From Dyella thiooxydans (GTDB taxonomy: Bacteria > Pseudomonadota > Gammaproteobacteria > Xanthomonadales > Rhodanobacteraceae), in assembly GCF_001641285.1 (NCBI RefSeq), contig NZ_CP014841.1:496001-560000 (forward strand): a stretch of DNA of 64,000 nt. Reading direction: 5' to 3'. The notes beneath the pieces were generated by a model. The model had not been told where the DNA came from. It saw nothing but the letters and a program-made list of their open reading frames with translations, and made no database searches. Below are positions 37,276 to 47,818 of the stretch, in pieces. Every line of letters begins with the position of its first letter. Position 1 is the stretch's first letter. A program made the translations under genes and the position numbers.

Positions 37276-37638
37276 GGGCAGCAGAAGCACGCCGCCGCCC
37301 GCATCGCGCCAGGTCCCCGGGGACGTTTCGACTCATCCCGGTGCAGGCGTTTGCCACCAAGAGGCGGGGGTGCGTCTCGCATCGCGGTTGCCTGCGGGTG
37401 CTTGGCCGGCAGATCGCGGCCGGCGCCATCAGGCTTTGTTGTATCCTAGGCGGCTGCATTTGCCTGCTTGCACCCTCTTCGCCCGAGCCGGCGAAGCCGC
37501 GTCTGTGACCCTGTGGCGCAGCCAAGCCAGTCCCCTGCAGTCGATCGGTCGTGGAACGCGCGGCTGGAATTCCTGTGTGCTCTTCCTCGCGCCCCATGAC
37601 GCGAGCAGGGTGCCTCTGCTCCTGAATGTCCTATTGCC
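37276..37638. other. Intergenic region upstream of the SulP gene
   Basis: No gene is seen in these 363 bases. A hydrophilic GC-rich stretch is followed by a more AT-rich patch (TTTGTTGTATCCTAG at about 37436-37450) that could hold a promoter, though no convincing -35/-10 pair was found. The last 20 bases precede ATG 37639 without a strong ribosome-binding site. Confidence 0.4.
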
Positions 37639-39120
37639 ATGAATCTACGCACCCTCCGCCAGGACTGGCTCTCCAACGTGCGCAACGACGTGCTGGCCGG
37701 CACCGTCGTCGCGCTGGCCCTGATTCCCGAGGCGATCGCCTTCTCCATCATCGCCGGTGTCGATCCGAAGGTCGGCCTGTATGCCGCCTCGTGCATTGCG
37801 ATGACGGTGGCGATCACCGGCGGCCGGCCGGCGATGATTTCCGCGGCGACCGGTGCGATGGCGCTGCTGATGGTCACCCTGGTCAAGGACCACGGGCTGC
37901 AGTACCTGTTCCTCACCACCATCGTCACCGGCGTGCTGCAGGTCGTGGTGGGCCTGTTCAAGCTCGGTTCGCTGATGCGCTTCGTCTCGCGCTCGGTGGT
38001 GACCGGCTTCGTCAACGCGCTGGCGATCCTGATCTTCATGGCCCAGTTGCCGCAGCTGATCGGCGTGCCGTGGATGGTCTACGTACTGGTCGCGGTTGGG
38101 CTGGCGATCATCTACGGCTTTCCGCGCATCACCAAGGCCGTGCCGTCGCCGCTGGTGGCGATCGTGCTGATCACCGCGTTCACCCTGCTCACCGGCACCC
38201 ACGTGCGCACGGTCGGCGACATGGGCGCGCTGCCGGCCAGCCTGCCGCAGTTCCTGTGGCCGGACGTGCCGCTGAACCTGCACACGCTGGCGATCGTGCT
38301 GCCGTATGCGATTCCGATGACGGTGGTCGGCCTGCTCGAGTCGCTGATGACGGCGGCGATCGTCGACGAGTTCACCGACACCACCGGCGACCGCAACCGC
38401 GAGTGCGTGGGGCAGGGCCTGGGCAACATCGTGGCCGGCCTGTTCGGCGGCATGGCCGGCTGCGGCATGATCGGCCAGACCGTGATCAACGTGAAATCCG
38501 GCGGTCGCGGACGGCTGTCCACCTTCTGCGCCGGCGTGCTGCTGCTGGCGATGGTGGTGTTCGCGCGCGACTGGGTCAGCTGCATCCCGATGGCGGCGCT
38601 GGTCGCGGTGATGATCATGGTCTCCATTGGTACCTTCAAATGGAGTTCGTTCCGCCACCTGCGCGAACACCCCAAGTCGTCCAGCGTGGTGATGATCGCC
38701 ACCGTGATCGTGGTGGTGGCGACGCACAACCTGGCCATCGGCGTGCTGGTCGGCGTGCTGCTCAGTGCGGTGTTCTTCGCGCGCAAGGTGGGGCAGGTGA
38801 TGCATGTCGGCTCGGCACTGAACGCCGACGGCCGCATGCGCGAATACCGCGTCACCGGCCAGGTGTTCTTCGCCTCGGCCGAGTCGTTCGTCGCCGCCTT
38901 CGATTTCCGCGAGGCGCTGGACGTGGTGCGCATCGACGTCAGTCGTGCGCATTTCTGGGATCTCACCGCCGTGGGTGCGCTGGACAAGGTGGTGCTGAAG
39001 TTCCGCCGCGAAGGCACCACGGTCGACGTCCACGGCATGAACCAGGCCAGCGCCACGCTGGTCGATCGACTGGCGGTGCACGACAAGCCGGAAGCTGTCG
39101 ACGCGCTGACGGGTCACTAG
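37639..39120 (+). CDS. SulP-family anion transporter with STAS domain
   Basis: A 493-residue transporter with about 10-12 hydrophobic helices. The first conserved helix reads [19 protein letters not shown], and GLLESLMTA and [11 protein letters not shown] are further SulP signatures. Residues ~400-493 form a STAS domain. SulP proteins carry sulfate, bicarbonate or other anions, usually as symporters. A universal-stress gene follows after 9 bases and is probably co-transcribed. Confidence 0.93.
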   Translation: MNLRTLRQDWLSNVRNDVLAGTVVALALIPEAIAFSIIAGVDPKVGLYAASCIAMTVAITGGRPAMISAATGAMALLMVTLVKDHGLQYLFLTTIVTGVLQVVVGLFKLGSLMRFVSRSVVTGFVNALAILIFMAQLPQLIGVPWMVYVLVAVGLAIIYGFPRITKAVPSPLVAIVLITAFTLLTGTHVRTVGDMGALPASLPQFLWPDVPLNLHTLAIVLPYAIPMTVVGLLESLMTAAIVDEFTDTTGDRNRECVGQGLGNIVAGLFGGMAGCGMIGQTVINVKSGGRGRLSTFCAGVLLLAMVVFARDWVSCIPMAALVAVMIMVSIGTFKWSSFRHLREHPKSSSVVMIATVIVVVATHNLAIGVLVGVLLSAVFFARKVGQVMHVGSALNADGRMREYRVTGQVFFASAESFVAAFDFREALDVVRIDVSRAHFWDLTAVGALDKVVLKFRREGTTVDVHGMNQASATLVDRLAVHDKPEAVDALTGH

Positions 39121-39129
39121 GAGCTGCAC

Positions 39130-39984
39130 ATGAAGAATCTGCTGGTCTGCATCGACGACTCGACCTATACCCGCAGCGTGGTGGACCACGCGGCCTGGGC
39201 CGCCCAGCGGCTGCACGCGGGCGTCGAACTGCTGCACGCCATCGACCGGCATCCCGAGCGACCGGCGACGACGGACCTCAGCGGCAGCATCGGCATGGAC
39301 ACCGACCAGGCACTGCTGAACGAACTGGCCGGGCTGGACGAGCAACGCAGCCGGCTCGCCATGGCGCGCGGTCACCAGCTGCTGGACGCGGCCAAGGCCG
39401 ATCTGCAGCAGCGCGGGATCGCCGAGGTGCGCGACTGCCTGCGCCACGGCAACCTGGTCGACTTGCTCGAGGACGAGCAGGCTGCCCACGACCTGCTGGT
39501 ACTGGGCAAGCGCGGTGAGGCGGCCGATTTCGCCCGGCTGCACCTGGGCGGCACGCTGGAGCGCGTGCTGCGCGCCTCGACGCGGCCGGTGCTGGTGGCC
39601 TCGCGCGCGTTCCAGCCCATCGACAAGGTGCTGCTGGCGTTCGACGGCAGCCCGAGCTCGCGCAAGGCAGTGGATCTGGTTGCCCGCAACCCGCTGTTCG
39701 CCGGCCTGGAGTGCCACGTGGTGATGGCGGCGACCGAAGATCGCGCCGCGACCGTGCACATGGACTGGGCCCACACGCTGCTGGATGCGCTGGAGATCAC
39801 CCACCGCACCGAGATCATCCCCGGCAACGCCGAGGAGGTGATCGGCGGTTACGTGGAGCGGCACGGCATCGACCTGCTGGTGCTCGGCGCCTACGGCCAC
39901 TCGCGCATCCGTGAGTTGCTGCTGGGCAGTACCACCACCGCGCTGATCCGCCGCTGCCTGGTGCCGGCGCTGCTGGTGCGCTGA
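39130..39984 (+). CDS. Tandem universal stress protein (UspA family)
   Basis: A 284-residue protein made of two Usp domains. The first starts KNLLVCIDDSTY, with LVLGKRGE near its end. The second starts KVLLAFDGSPSSRKA and ends LLVLGAYGHSRIRELLLGSTT, a clear ATP-binding G-(x)2-G-(x)9-G(S/T) motif. The first domain's equivalent is less complete. It is the second gene of a SulP operon, a pairing known in other bacteria. ATG 39130 has AGGAGCTGC upstream. Confidence 0.92.
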   Translation: MKNLLVCIDDSTYTRSVVDHAAWAAQRLHAGVELLHAIDRHPERPATTDLSGSIGMDTDQALLNELAGLDEQRSRLAMARGHQLLDAAKADLQQRGIAEVRDCLRHGNLVDLLEDEQAAHDLLVLGKRGEAADFARLHLGGTLERVLRASTRPVLVASRAFQPIDKVLLAFDGSPSSRKAVDLVARNPLFAGLECHVVMAATEDRAATVHMDWAHTLLDALEITHRTEIIPGNAEEVIGGYVERHGIDLLVLGAYGHSRIRELLLGSTTTALIRRCLVPALLVR

Positions 39985-40036
39985 GGGAGCCCTGCCCAGG
40001 CGGAAGGGCCGGCGAGGACATGCGCCGGAGTCTGCC

Positions 40037-40471
40037 CTACTGGCCGGGGCCCTGGTCCTTCCACGGGTCGTAGCTGCCGAACCACCACAGGTGGCCTTCG
40101 AGGTCGCGGCAACTGTAGCCGGCGCCGCCGTAGTCCTTCTCTTCGTAGTCGTCCACGATCTGCGCGCCGGCGGCCGTGGCCTGGGCGTAGTGGGCGCGGC
40201 AGTCCTCCACGATCACGCAGGCGCACTGGGTTTCGCGCCCCTGGGTCTGGTCCGGGTGCAGCAGGTGTTGTCCGAAGCCGTCGTCGCGCACGCTGCCAAG
40301 CATGATCATGCCCGGGCCGTAGTTGAGCTGGGCGTGCGCGATGCCGCCGGCCTCGTCCGGGTAGACGGCGTGGCGCTGGAAGCCGAACGCGCGGCACAGC
40401 CAGTCGATGGCGGCGGGCGCGTCGCGGTAGCGCAGGCAGGGAATGATGGTGCTGCCCTGGATCGATGGCAT
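40037..40471 (-). CDS. VOC family protein (glyoxalase/bleomycin-resistance-like)
   Basis: A 144-residue protein with two beta-alpha-beta-beta-beta repeats (PCLRYRDAPAAIDWLCRAFGF, then DLEGHLWWFGSYDPW). Glyoxalase-superfamily enzymes of this type are metal-dependent lyases, dioxygenases or binding proteins. The metal ligands are not all obvious. It lies between the Usp gene and an AraC-type regulator gene on the same strand as the latter, which may control it. A related gene fragment lies at 37190-37275. Confidence 0.85.
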   Translation of the reverse strand: MPSIQGSTIIPCLRYRDAPAAIDWLCRAFGFQRHAVYPDEAGGIAHAQLNYGPGMIMLGSVRDDGFGQHLLHPDQTQGRETQCACVIVEDCRAHYAQATAAGAQIVDDYEEKDYGGAGYSCRDLEGHLWWFGSYDPWKDQGPGQ

Positions 40472-40547
40472 GGCGGGTCTCCTTGGTAGCGGACGGGAGC
40501 AGTCTGGCCCGGCAGGCGCGGTGCCGTCTTGGCGATTTTCCGCGCGA

Positions 40548-41363
40548 CTAATCGATCACCAGGTGATTCAGGTGCGGGCCGCGCTGCGCCAGGAACGTGC
40601 CGGGAGTGAGCCCGGCAAAGGCACGGAACTCGCGCACCAGGTGCGCCTGGTCGGTGAAGCCGCCGTCGGCAGCCACCCGGCACCAGTCCACGGTGCCGGC
40701 CCGATGCACCTGTGCCACCACTGCGCGAAAGCGCTGCAGCCGCGCGTAGCGCTTCAGGCCGATGCCGATCTGGCGCCGGAAGCGGGTCCGCAGGCGGTCG
40801 TCGGACAGGCCGGTCTGCTCCACCACGCCGGCGATGCGCGCCCACTGCGGCGCGCGATCCAGCGTCGCGGCGGCATGCGCCACCGCCGGATCGATCGCCG
40901 GTCCGCGCCGGTGGGCACGCAGCCATTGCTCGAGGAGCCGCAGGCGGGCCTCAGGACTGGGCGCTTCCAGCAACTGCTGGCGCAGCCGACGCGCGTGCGC
41001 GCCGAACAGATCCTCCAGATCGATGTCCCGTGCCAGCAGGGCCTGCTGGTCTTCGGCCGTGAGCGCATGCGCGCCGCCGGGTCGGAACACCACCCCCATC
41101 ACGCGCACCTGCTCGGCGGTGTCGATGATCTGGCTGGTCACCCGCGGGCCGCCCAGCACGCTGCCGGATGCGCGCAGGCAGCGGCGCTGCGGTTCGTCGG
41201 TATAGACCCGCGTCTCGTCCTCGCGCAGGTTGATGATCAGCTGCGCGCCCGGTTGCGGCAGCACCCGCTCGAGGTGGTGCCCGGCGGCCGGCATGTCCCA
41301 GTCCCAGATCTTCTCGACCAGGGCATCCAGCGGGGCGGCCGGACGGCGCTGCGTGAGTCCCAT
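40548..41363 (-). CDS. AraC-family transcriptional regulator
   Basis: A 271-residue protein. The last ~100 residues form the double helix-turn-helix (LSDDRLRTRFRRQIGIGLKRYARLQRFR, then DGGFTDQAHLVREFRAFAGLTPGTF). The N-terminal ~150 residues match the effector domain common in AraC proteins that open with an LP-W-x(n)-D pattern (LVEKIWDWD). It ends 76 bases before the VOC gene on the same strand, which is the most likely target. It probably binds a small molecule. Confidence 0.9.
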   Translation of the reverse strand: MGLTQRRPAAPLDALVEKIWDWDMPAAGHHLERVLPQPGAQLIINLREDETRVYTDEPQRRCLRASGSVLGGPRVTSQIIDTAEQVRVMGVVFRPGGAHALTAEDQQALLARDIDLEDLFGAHARRLRQQLLEAPSPEARLRLLEQWLRAHRRGPAIDPAVAHAAATLDRAPQWARIAGVVEQTGLSDDRLRTRFRRQIGIGLKRYARLQRFRAVVAQVHRAGTVDWCRVAADGGFTDQAHLVREFRAFAGLTPGTFLAQRGPHLNHLVID

Positions 41364-41443
41364 GGATCGCCTCCGTCGAGGAATGGAGTTCCAGCCTCGC
41401 GCGTCGGGATCCGGCTGTCGAGTCCCGCCGGGCCCGCGCCCGG

Positions 41444-43831
41444 TCAGTTCTCGCCGGGCGCGGGCGGACGCGGCGAGCGGTGCACCACCATGTCCTGCGG
41501 GCGGATCAGGCGCAGGCTTTCCTCGCGCAGGCGGCTCAGCAGGGTGAACAGGATCTCGCTCTTCACCATCGAGGCGTCGCGCGGACTGCGGGTGTAGGCG
41601 TAGGCGCCAAACACGATGTGGGTGGTGGTGACGCTGTCCAGCCGCACGAACGGCGCCGGGTCGTCCAGCGTGCCGGGGTGGGCAGCAAGCACCGTCAGGA
41701 TCAGGTCGCGCACGCGCGCGGCGTCGGTGTCCAGTGGCATCGGCAGGGTGAAGCTGACCCGGCCCAGCGCGTTGGCCAGGGTCACGTTGCGCACGTTCTG
41801 GGTGATCAGCTGCGAGTTCGGCACGATCACCGTGGAGCGGTCCCACAGCTGGATCTCGGTGGCGCGTACGTTGATCCGGCGGATGTCGCCTTCCACGTCG
41901 TTGATGCTGATCCAGTCGCCCACCTTCACTGGGCGCTCGGCCAGCAGGATCAGGCCGGAGATGAAGTTCGACACGATCGCCTGCAGGCCGAAGCCGATAC
42001 CGACCGACAGCGCGCTGGCGATCCAGGCGATGTTCTGCAGGCTCACCTTCAGCGTGGCCAGCGCCATCACCACCACCAGCACGCCGCCGACGTAGCCGAG
42101 CAGGGTCACCATCGAGCTGCGCATGCCCGGATCGAGCCGGGTGTTGGGCAGCAGTTCGCGATCCAGCCAGCGCTTGATCACGCGTACCACGAACAGGCCG
42201 ACCACCAGCACGGCGAGTGCCTTGAGCAGGTCGGCCGGCGCCAGCTTCAGCTCGCCGAAATTGAAGCCGCCCAGCAGCGTGCCGACGCTGGCGCCGAGGT
42301 CCTCCGGGCTGGCGCCCAGGCGCGACACCACGGCCCCGATCGCCAGCAGCACGGCAAACGCGCGGGTGATGCCGGCCAGCAGCGTGCGGGCCTGCTCCAG
42401 CCGCTCCGGCGTGACCTCGAACGCGTCCTGCAGGCGCTGGCCGTTGCTTCCGCGGGGCGACAGCAGCAGTTCCCACAGGTCGTTCAGCACGTGCGAAGCC
42501 AGGTACAGCGAAGCCACCACCACGCCGATCCATACCGTGTTCACCGCGATGAAGAACGCCAGCGCGATGTAGCCGGTGGCCACGCCCAGCACGCCCAGGG
42601 CGGCGGCGACCATCAGCACGCCCAGTCCGATCCCCACCCACAGCGGGCGGCCCGGCGGGGTTTCGCCGTTGGCCAGTTCGCCGCGGCGCGCGCGTGCCTG
42701 GCGCATCAGCAGGGAGAGCAGCAGGCCGCTGATCACCAGGGCGATCAATCCGCGGGTGGCCACGGTGGCCGGCAGGCTGGCGCTGATCGCGTGGTTCACC
42801 AGTTCCATCGCGCCGAGCAGGGCAACGGCCATGGCCAGCCGCCATGGCAGCGGTCGCAGCGCGCAGGCCTCGGCGTCGGAGAGTCCCGGCATCCGCCAGC
42901 TCGGCCGCGTGGCGGAGAGCAGGGCGCGGCCGAGTCCGGCGATGTAGGCACTGAGCAGGACCAGCCGCACCATCTGCAGCCCCAGCGCATGCAGGTCGCC
43001 GTCGAGCAGGCCGTTCCAGTCCAGCGACTGCAGGGCCAGTTCCGCTGCCAAGCCGGTGTTGAGCGCCGTGAGCAGGGCGATCGCCAGGGCCAGTGCACTG
43101 CGGCGCAGGTGGCCCGCCGGCACGCGGTTCTGCGTGAAGCGCAGCAGGCCGCGCTCGAGCAGCCAGCGCCCGACGCCCAGCAGCAGGGCCGCCGCCAGCA
43201 GGCAGGCGAGGAACGGCGTGCGGTTCGGCGGTTGCCATGCCGTGGCGATGGCGTCGCGCAGGTCATTGCCGAGGTTGCGCAGCCGATGCAGGTCCGCGGG
43301 CAGGCTGCGCAGCGGATCGGACCAGAACGCGCGGCTGAACGGCGTGGCCGTGCGTTCGGCCAGCCGGGTCTGGAATGCGTTGCGGCGCAGGTCCGAGAGC
43401 TGGGTGGCCAGTTGCTCGGCCTCCTGGCCCATCAACTGCGCCTGCTTCATCTGCGCATCGACATCGGCCGCCGCCTTCTCCAGCTTGCGGCGCTGGCTGC
43501 GCACCTCCGGTGTCTCGGTGGTGTTCTTGTCCGGCGCCGGGCCAAGCACGGCCAGTTGCGCCTGCGCGGCCTGCACCTGCGGCGCCAGCCCGGTCGCAAC
43601 CTGGCTGGCCTGATCCTGCACGGCAAGCGCCTGGTTGCGCAGGTCGGTGAGGGCGGCCGTATCGGGCTGGCTGTCCAGCGCCTTCTTGATGCCGTCGAGC
43701 TGGCTGCGCATCTGCGCCAGCGCCTGGTCGGGCGTGGGCGGCGTGGCCGGGGCGTCGGCCTGGCGCGCTGGGGCGGCGGCGCTGCCGAGCAGGAGCAGGA
43801 GGGTCAGCAGCAGGCGCAGGAGCTTGGGCAT
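41444..43831 (-). CDS. Large mechanosensitive channel, MscS/MscK-like with DUF3772
   Basis: A 795-residue membrane protein. A signal peptide (LLRLLLTLLLLLGSAAAP) is followed by a coiled-coil-like periplasmic region of ~170 residues (DUF3772-like). About ten membrane helices precede the C-terminal MscS core, which has GLQAIVSNFISGLILL and the beta domain (DRSTVIVPNSQLITQNVRN). It opens under membrane tension and releases solutes in hypo-osmotic shock. It begins 88 bases from the divergent endonuclease V gene. Confidence 0.9.
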   Translation of the reverse strand: MPKLLRLLLTLLLLLGSAAAPARQADAPATPPTPDQALAQMRSQLDGIKKALDSQPDTAALTDLRNQALAVQDQASQVATGLAPQVQAAQAQLAVLGPAPDKNTTETPEVRSQRRKLEKAAADVDAQMKQAQLMGQEAEQLATQLSDLRRNAFQTRLAERTATPFSRAFWSDPLRSLPADLHRLRNLGNDLRDAIATAWQPPNRTPFLACLLAAALLLGVGRWLLERGLLRFTQNRVPAGHLRRSALALAIALLTALNTGLAAELALQSLDWNGLLDGDLHALGLQMVRLVLLSAYIAGLGRALLSATRPSWRMPGLSDAEACALRPLPWRLAMAVALLGAMELVNHAISASLPATVATRGLIALVISGLLLSLLMRQARARRGELANGETPPGRPLWVGIGLGVLMVAAALGVLGVATGYIALAFFIAVNTVWIGVVVASLYLASHVLNDLWELLLSPRGSNGQRLQDAFEVTPERLEQARTLLAGITRAFAVLLAIGAVVSRLGASPEDLGASVGTLLGGFNFGELKLAPADLLKALAVLVVGLFVVRVIKRWLDRELLPNTRLDPGMRSSMVTLLGYVGGVLVVVMALATLKVSLQNIAWIASALSVGIGFGLQAIVSNFISGLILLAERPVKVGDWISINDVEGDIRRINVRATEIQLWDRSTVIVPNSQLITQNVRNVTLANALGRVSFTLPMPLDTDAARVRDLILTVLAAHPGTLDDPAPFVRLDSVTTTHIVFGAYAYTRSPRDASMVKSEILFTLLSRLREESLRLIRPQDMVVHRSPRPPAPGEN

Positions 43832-43919
43832 CCCGAAATGATCGGAGGCGCCCCGCGAGGGGTCAATGGAATCCCCGGCCGGGCTGGCATCTTCGGCGGC
43901 GGGCGTTCAGGCTGGCGCG

Positions 43920-44609
43920 ATGGATGCCCGATTCGACGTGCCGCCCGAATTGCTCGCCTGGGACGGCGACGTGCCCCGTGCCCGTCGACTGCAGGCGGAG
44001 CTGGCCACGCGAGTCCTTCTGCGAGATGACTTTCCTCCATGGCGGCGCCTCGCCGGCGTGGACGTGGGTTTCGAGGAGGGCGGCGCGATCACCCGCGCTG
44101 TCGCCGTGCTGCTCGACGCCGATTCCATGCAGCCGCTGGCCGAGGTCGTGGCCCGCCTGCCCACGCGGATGCCCTACATCCCCGGCCTGCTCTCGTTCCG
44201 GGAGCTGCCGGCCGTGCTCGCGGCGCTGGCGCAGTTGCCCGACGTGCCGGACCTGGTCTTCGTCGACGGCCACGGCGTGGCCCATCCACGCGGCCTCGGA
44301 ATCGCCGCTCACCTGGGTGTGATGACCGATCTGCCGACCATTGGCGTGGCGAAGAAGATTCTGGTCGGCAGCCACGGGCCGGTTGGTCCGCGTCGCGGCG
44401 ACCGGGCGGCCGTGATGCACCGCGGGCATCTCATCGGCACCGCGCTGCGCAGCAAGGACGGCATCCAGCCGTTGATCGTCTCGCCGGGTCACCGGGTAAG
44501 CCACGCCACAGCGGTGCAATGCGTGCTGGCAAGCGGCCGCGGCTACAAGCTGCCCGAGCCCACGCGTCTGGCCGACCGGCTGGCCTCGCGGCGGGATCGG
44601 CCGCGCTGA
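43920..44609 (+). CDS. nfi: Endonuclease V
   Basis: A 229-residue protein. Metal-binding acids lie in [10 protein letters not shown], the family motif [11 protein letters not shown], and [31 protein letters not shown] follows. It nicks DNA one base beyond deaminated bases such as inosine. ATG 43920 gives the usual family length; ATG 43866 in frame adds 18 low-complexity residues. It stands between the divergent channel gene and the ABC exporter. Confidence 0.92.
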   Translation: MDARFDVPPELLAWDGDVPRARRLQAELATRVLLRDDFPPWRRLAGVDVGFEEGGAITRAVAVLLDADSMQPLAEVVARLPTRMPYIPGLLSFRELPAVLAALAQLPDVPDLVFVDGHGVAHPRGLGIAAHLGVMTDLPTIGVAKKILVGSHGPVGPRRGDRAAVMHRGHLIGTALRSKDGIQPLIVSPGHRVSHATAVQCVLASGRGYKLPEPTRLADRLASRRDRPR

Positions 44610-44688
44610 TTGTCTTGCGCTCGGCCGGCAACGACCGCATGGTGATCGCCCTGCCGCCACCTTCGGCTGGTTCCCACGGATCCTCCCC

Positions 44689-46533
<1,845 letters not shown>

Positions 46534-46718
46534 AGAGATGGCGATTCGTCCGGCTTTCCCGCCGGAAAGCGTCGCTCGCTCTTAACACTTGTTACGACGG
46601 CACTTCCGCCGGTGTAACTCATACACCCTCACATCCGTCGTGTAACACCGGCAGCATGCGATCCAAACGTCGCCGACGCAGTCACGTAACCGCTTGATGA
46701 AATGTAGGAATTTGTCGC

Positions 46719-46748
46719 TTGTTGGTGGTCTGGAGCCTCAGGCATACT
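46719..46748 (+). promoter_or_regulatory. Possible cassette promoter (Pc-like)
   Basis: TTGTTG at 46719 and CATACT at 46743 are separated by 18 bases and point into the cassette array, ending 34 bases before its first GTTAGGC. The match to sigma-70 elements is weak. In integrons a promoter near the attachment site drives the first cassettes, so the position is suggestive. Confidence 0.25.
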
Positions 46749-46782
46749 CGGTGCAACACCCCAGATATGGGGTCTACTAAGC

Positions 46783-46789
46783 GTTAGGC
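46783..46789 (+). other. First core site of the cassette array (possible attI)
   Basis: GTTAGGC stands before the first cassette, without the attC stem-loop seen at every later junction; the preceding bases read CTACTAAGC and, further up, a small CCCCAGATATGGGG palindrome. It could be the integron's attI core site or a broken first attC. No integrase gene is found on either strand nearby. Confidence 0.4.
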
Positions 46790-46806
46790 TTCTCCAGGAA
46801 GGATTA

Positions 46807-47088
46807 ATGAATATCTGGCAAGTTCTAGCGCGAGGCGAGGGATTCCATCGCAATGGTTCTGCCATGCGTTTTGAGCTGAGCGGCTTCGTCTCTGCCGCAG
46901 ATCCCAATGCTGCTTTCGCAAAGGCAGTTCATATTGCCAAGCAAGACTTTGTCGAGATTGGTCAAGCAGAGCAGCCGGGGTTTCCGCGCGCAGTCATCAA
47001 CGCCGAAGAAGTCCAGGAATGCTCTGGCATGCCTGTCCACCAGCTAGATAAGATCGAAATCCTTTGGTTTGGCGAGCAAGAAGCCTAA
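46807..47088 (+). CDS. Cassette 1 protein, unknown
   Basis: A 93-residue protein with no recognised domain. It opens MNIWQVLARGEGFHRNG and ends with a strand-like HQLDKIEILWFGEQEA; the length and alternating pattern suggest a small alpha/beta fold. AGGAAGG lies 5 bases upstream of the ATG. The stop codon lies inside the first core of attC1, as is usual for cassette genes. It is the promoter-proximal cassette, so it should be the most strongly expressed if the promoter upstream works. Confidence 0.75.
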   Translation: MNIWQVLARGEGFHRNGSAMRFELSGFVSAADPNAAFAKAVHIAKQDFVEIGQAEQPGFPRAVINAEEVQECSGMPVHQLDKIEILWFGEQEA

Positions 47089-47142
47089 CCAGTCGTCCAA
47101 GCGGACGCGCGTACCGCGCGCCGCTTAACTCCAGCGTTAGGC
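47083..47142 (+). other. attC1
   Basis: Starts GCCTAAC, ends GTTAGGC, 60 bases. The inner stem is GCGGACGCGCG...CGCGCCGC, with TTAACTCCAGC before the final core. It ends cassette 1. Confidence 0.9.
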
Positions 47143-47145
47143 GCC

Positions 47146-47469
47146 ATGGGAAAGAATCCCGCTCGTTCAAAACTGCATATGGACCTCTCCATTCTCAAGA
47201 ACGCGATTGGCTCCTGGTACCACCAAGATGCCTACTTGGACTTTGCCTCGGACGAAGAGATCTGGGCAGATATCTTTGCCGGGCATGACCATGCAACGCG
47301 TTCCCTACTAGCAGCGCAGCTCGCGGAGTTGCTGCAACAGAGCGATAGCGCAATCCTCGCCCTGTGGAACTCGGAGGCGCATTCGCATACTTTCACTAGT
47401 GGGGATGAGGCTAGGAGTTTCCTTGGCGCAATGCACAAGTTCTTTGAGGGTCGTGAGCATGGCGCCTAA
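47146..47469 (+). CDS. Cassette 2: CdiI-like immunity protein
   Basis: A 107-residue protein. LKNAIGSWYHQDAYLDFASDEEIW and the later SFLGAMHKFF follow the pattern of the CdiI_2 type of contact-dependent growth-inhibition immunity proteins (a YFHQDW-like block early and an aromatic-rich end). The toxin it would neutralise is not in the window, so it would be an orphan immunity gene. ATG 47146 lies just after attC1; the stop lies inside the first half of attC2, now split by the insertion sequence. Confidence 0.7.
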   Translation: MGKNPARSKLHMDLSILKNAIGSWYHQDAYLDFASDEEIWADIFAGHDHATRSLLAAQLAELLQQSDSAILALWNSEAHSHTFTSGDEARSFLGAMHKFFEGREHGA

Positions 47470-47471
47470 CA
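47464..47471 (+). other. attC2, left part (interrupted)
   Basis: GCCTAACA is the start of an attC whose remainder lies at 48971-49019. Joined, the two give a 57-base attC that reads GCCTAACAACTCGTTCAAGG at its start, in line with its neighbours and with no target duplication. Confidence 0.85.
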
Positions 47472-47478
47472 ATTCCGT

Positions 47479-47489
47479 AAGAGACTTCC
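47479..47489 (+). repeat. IS left subterminal inverted repeat
   Basis: AAGAGACTTCC, 7 bases inside the left end of the element. Confidence 0.85.
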
Positions 47490-47818
47490 GATCAACCCCG
47501 GGTGCATGACGCTTTTGCCCCAGGCGTTCGGGCCACTGCCAATCATCATGTTGTCCTCCGATGGTGCGTATTGCGTGTCGATGCGATGCGGCTTCAACGG
47601 ATGCCAGACTGCATTTCCGTAAACGGTCTTGTGGGGTCGATGCTGCCGACCCGGACCAGGGTATAAACCGCACCCGGCGACCTCATTCATTCATCGGACT
47701 GACCGGCGTGCGGGGATCGGCCGCGACGCGGGATGGACGTCCAAATAGTTAGTCAGGTTCTCGCCGGGTCGGTCTGACCCGTTGTCTACCGCGTCGCACG
47801 GACGGTGAAACGAATCTC
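47490..47818 (-). ncRNA. Candidate guide RNA (seekRNA/bridge RNA) region of the IS
   Basis: A 329-base stretch with no credible gene lies between the transposase stop and the left inverted repeat. IS1111-group elements encode their target-guiding RNA in the non-coding end downstream of the transposase, which is this region. Within it, GTCCAA (47739-47744) and GTTAG (47748-47752) resemble pieces of the attC target (CGTCCAAG and GTTAG). These are short and may be chance. No RNA structure was computed. Confidence 0.45.

Noticed and set aside
37645-39900. 751-codon open frame antisense to the SulP and Usp genes
   Set aside because: Very His/Gln/Asp-rich and without motifs, while the plus strand encodes clear transporter and Usp domains.
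41480-44029. 849-codon open frame antisense to the MscS channel gene
   Set aside because: Gln/His/Arg-rich shadow of a GC-rich gene with no start signal.
46608-46652. GCCGGTGT/ACACCGGC inverted repeat as a recombination site
   Set aside because: The arms are 8 bases with a ~29-base loop, no second copy or core site is present, and chance is likely in this GC-rich stretch.
46534-46782. Integrase gene next to the cassette array
   Set aside because: The 249 bases between the exporter gene and the first core site hold no open frame of integrase size or motif on either strand.
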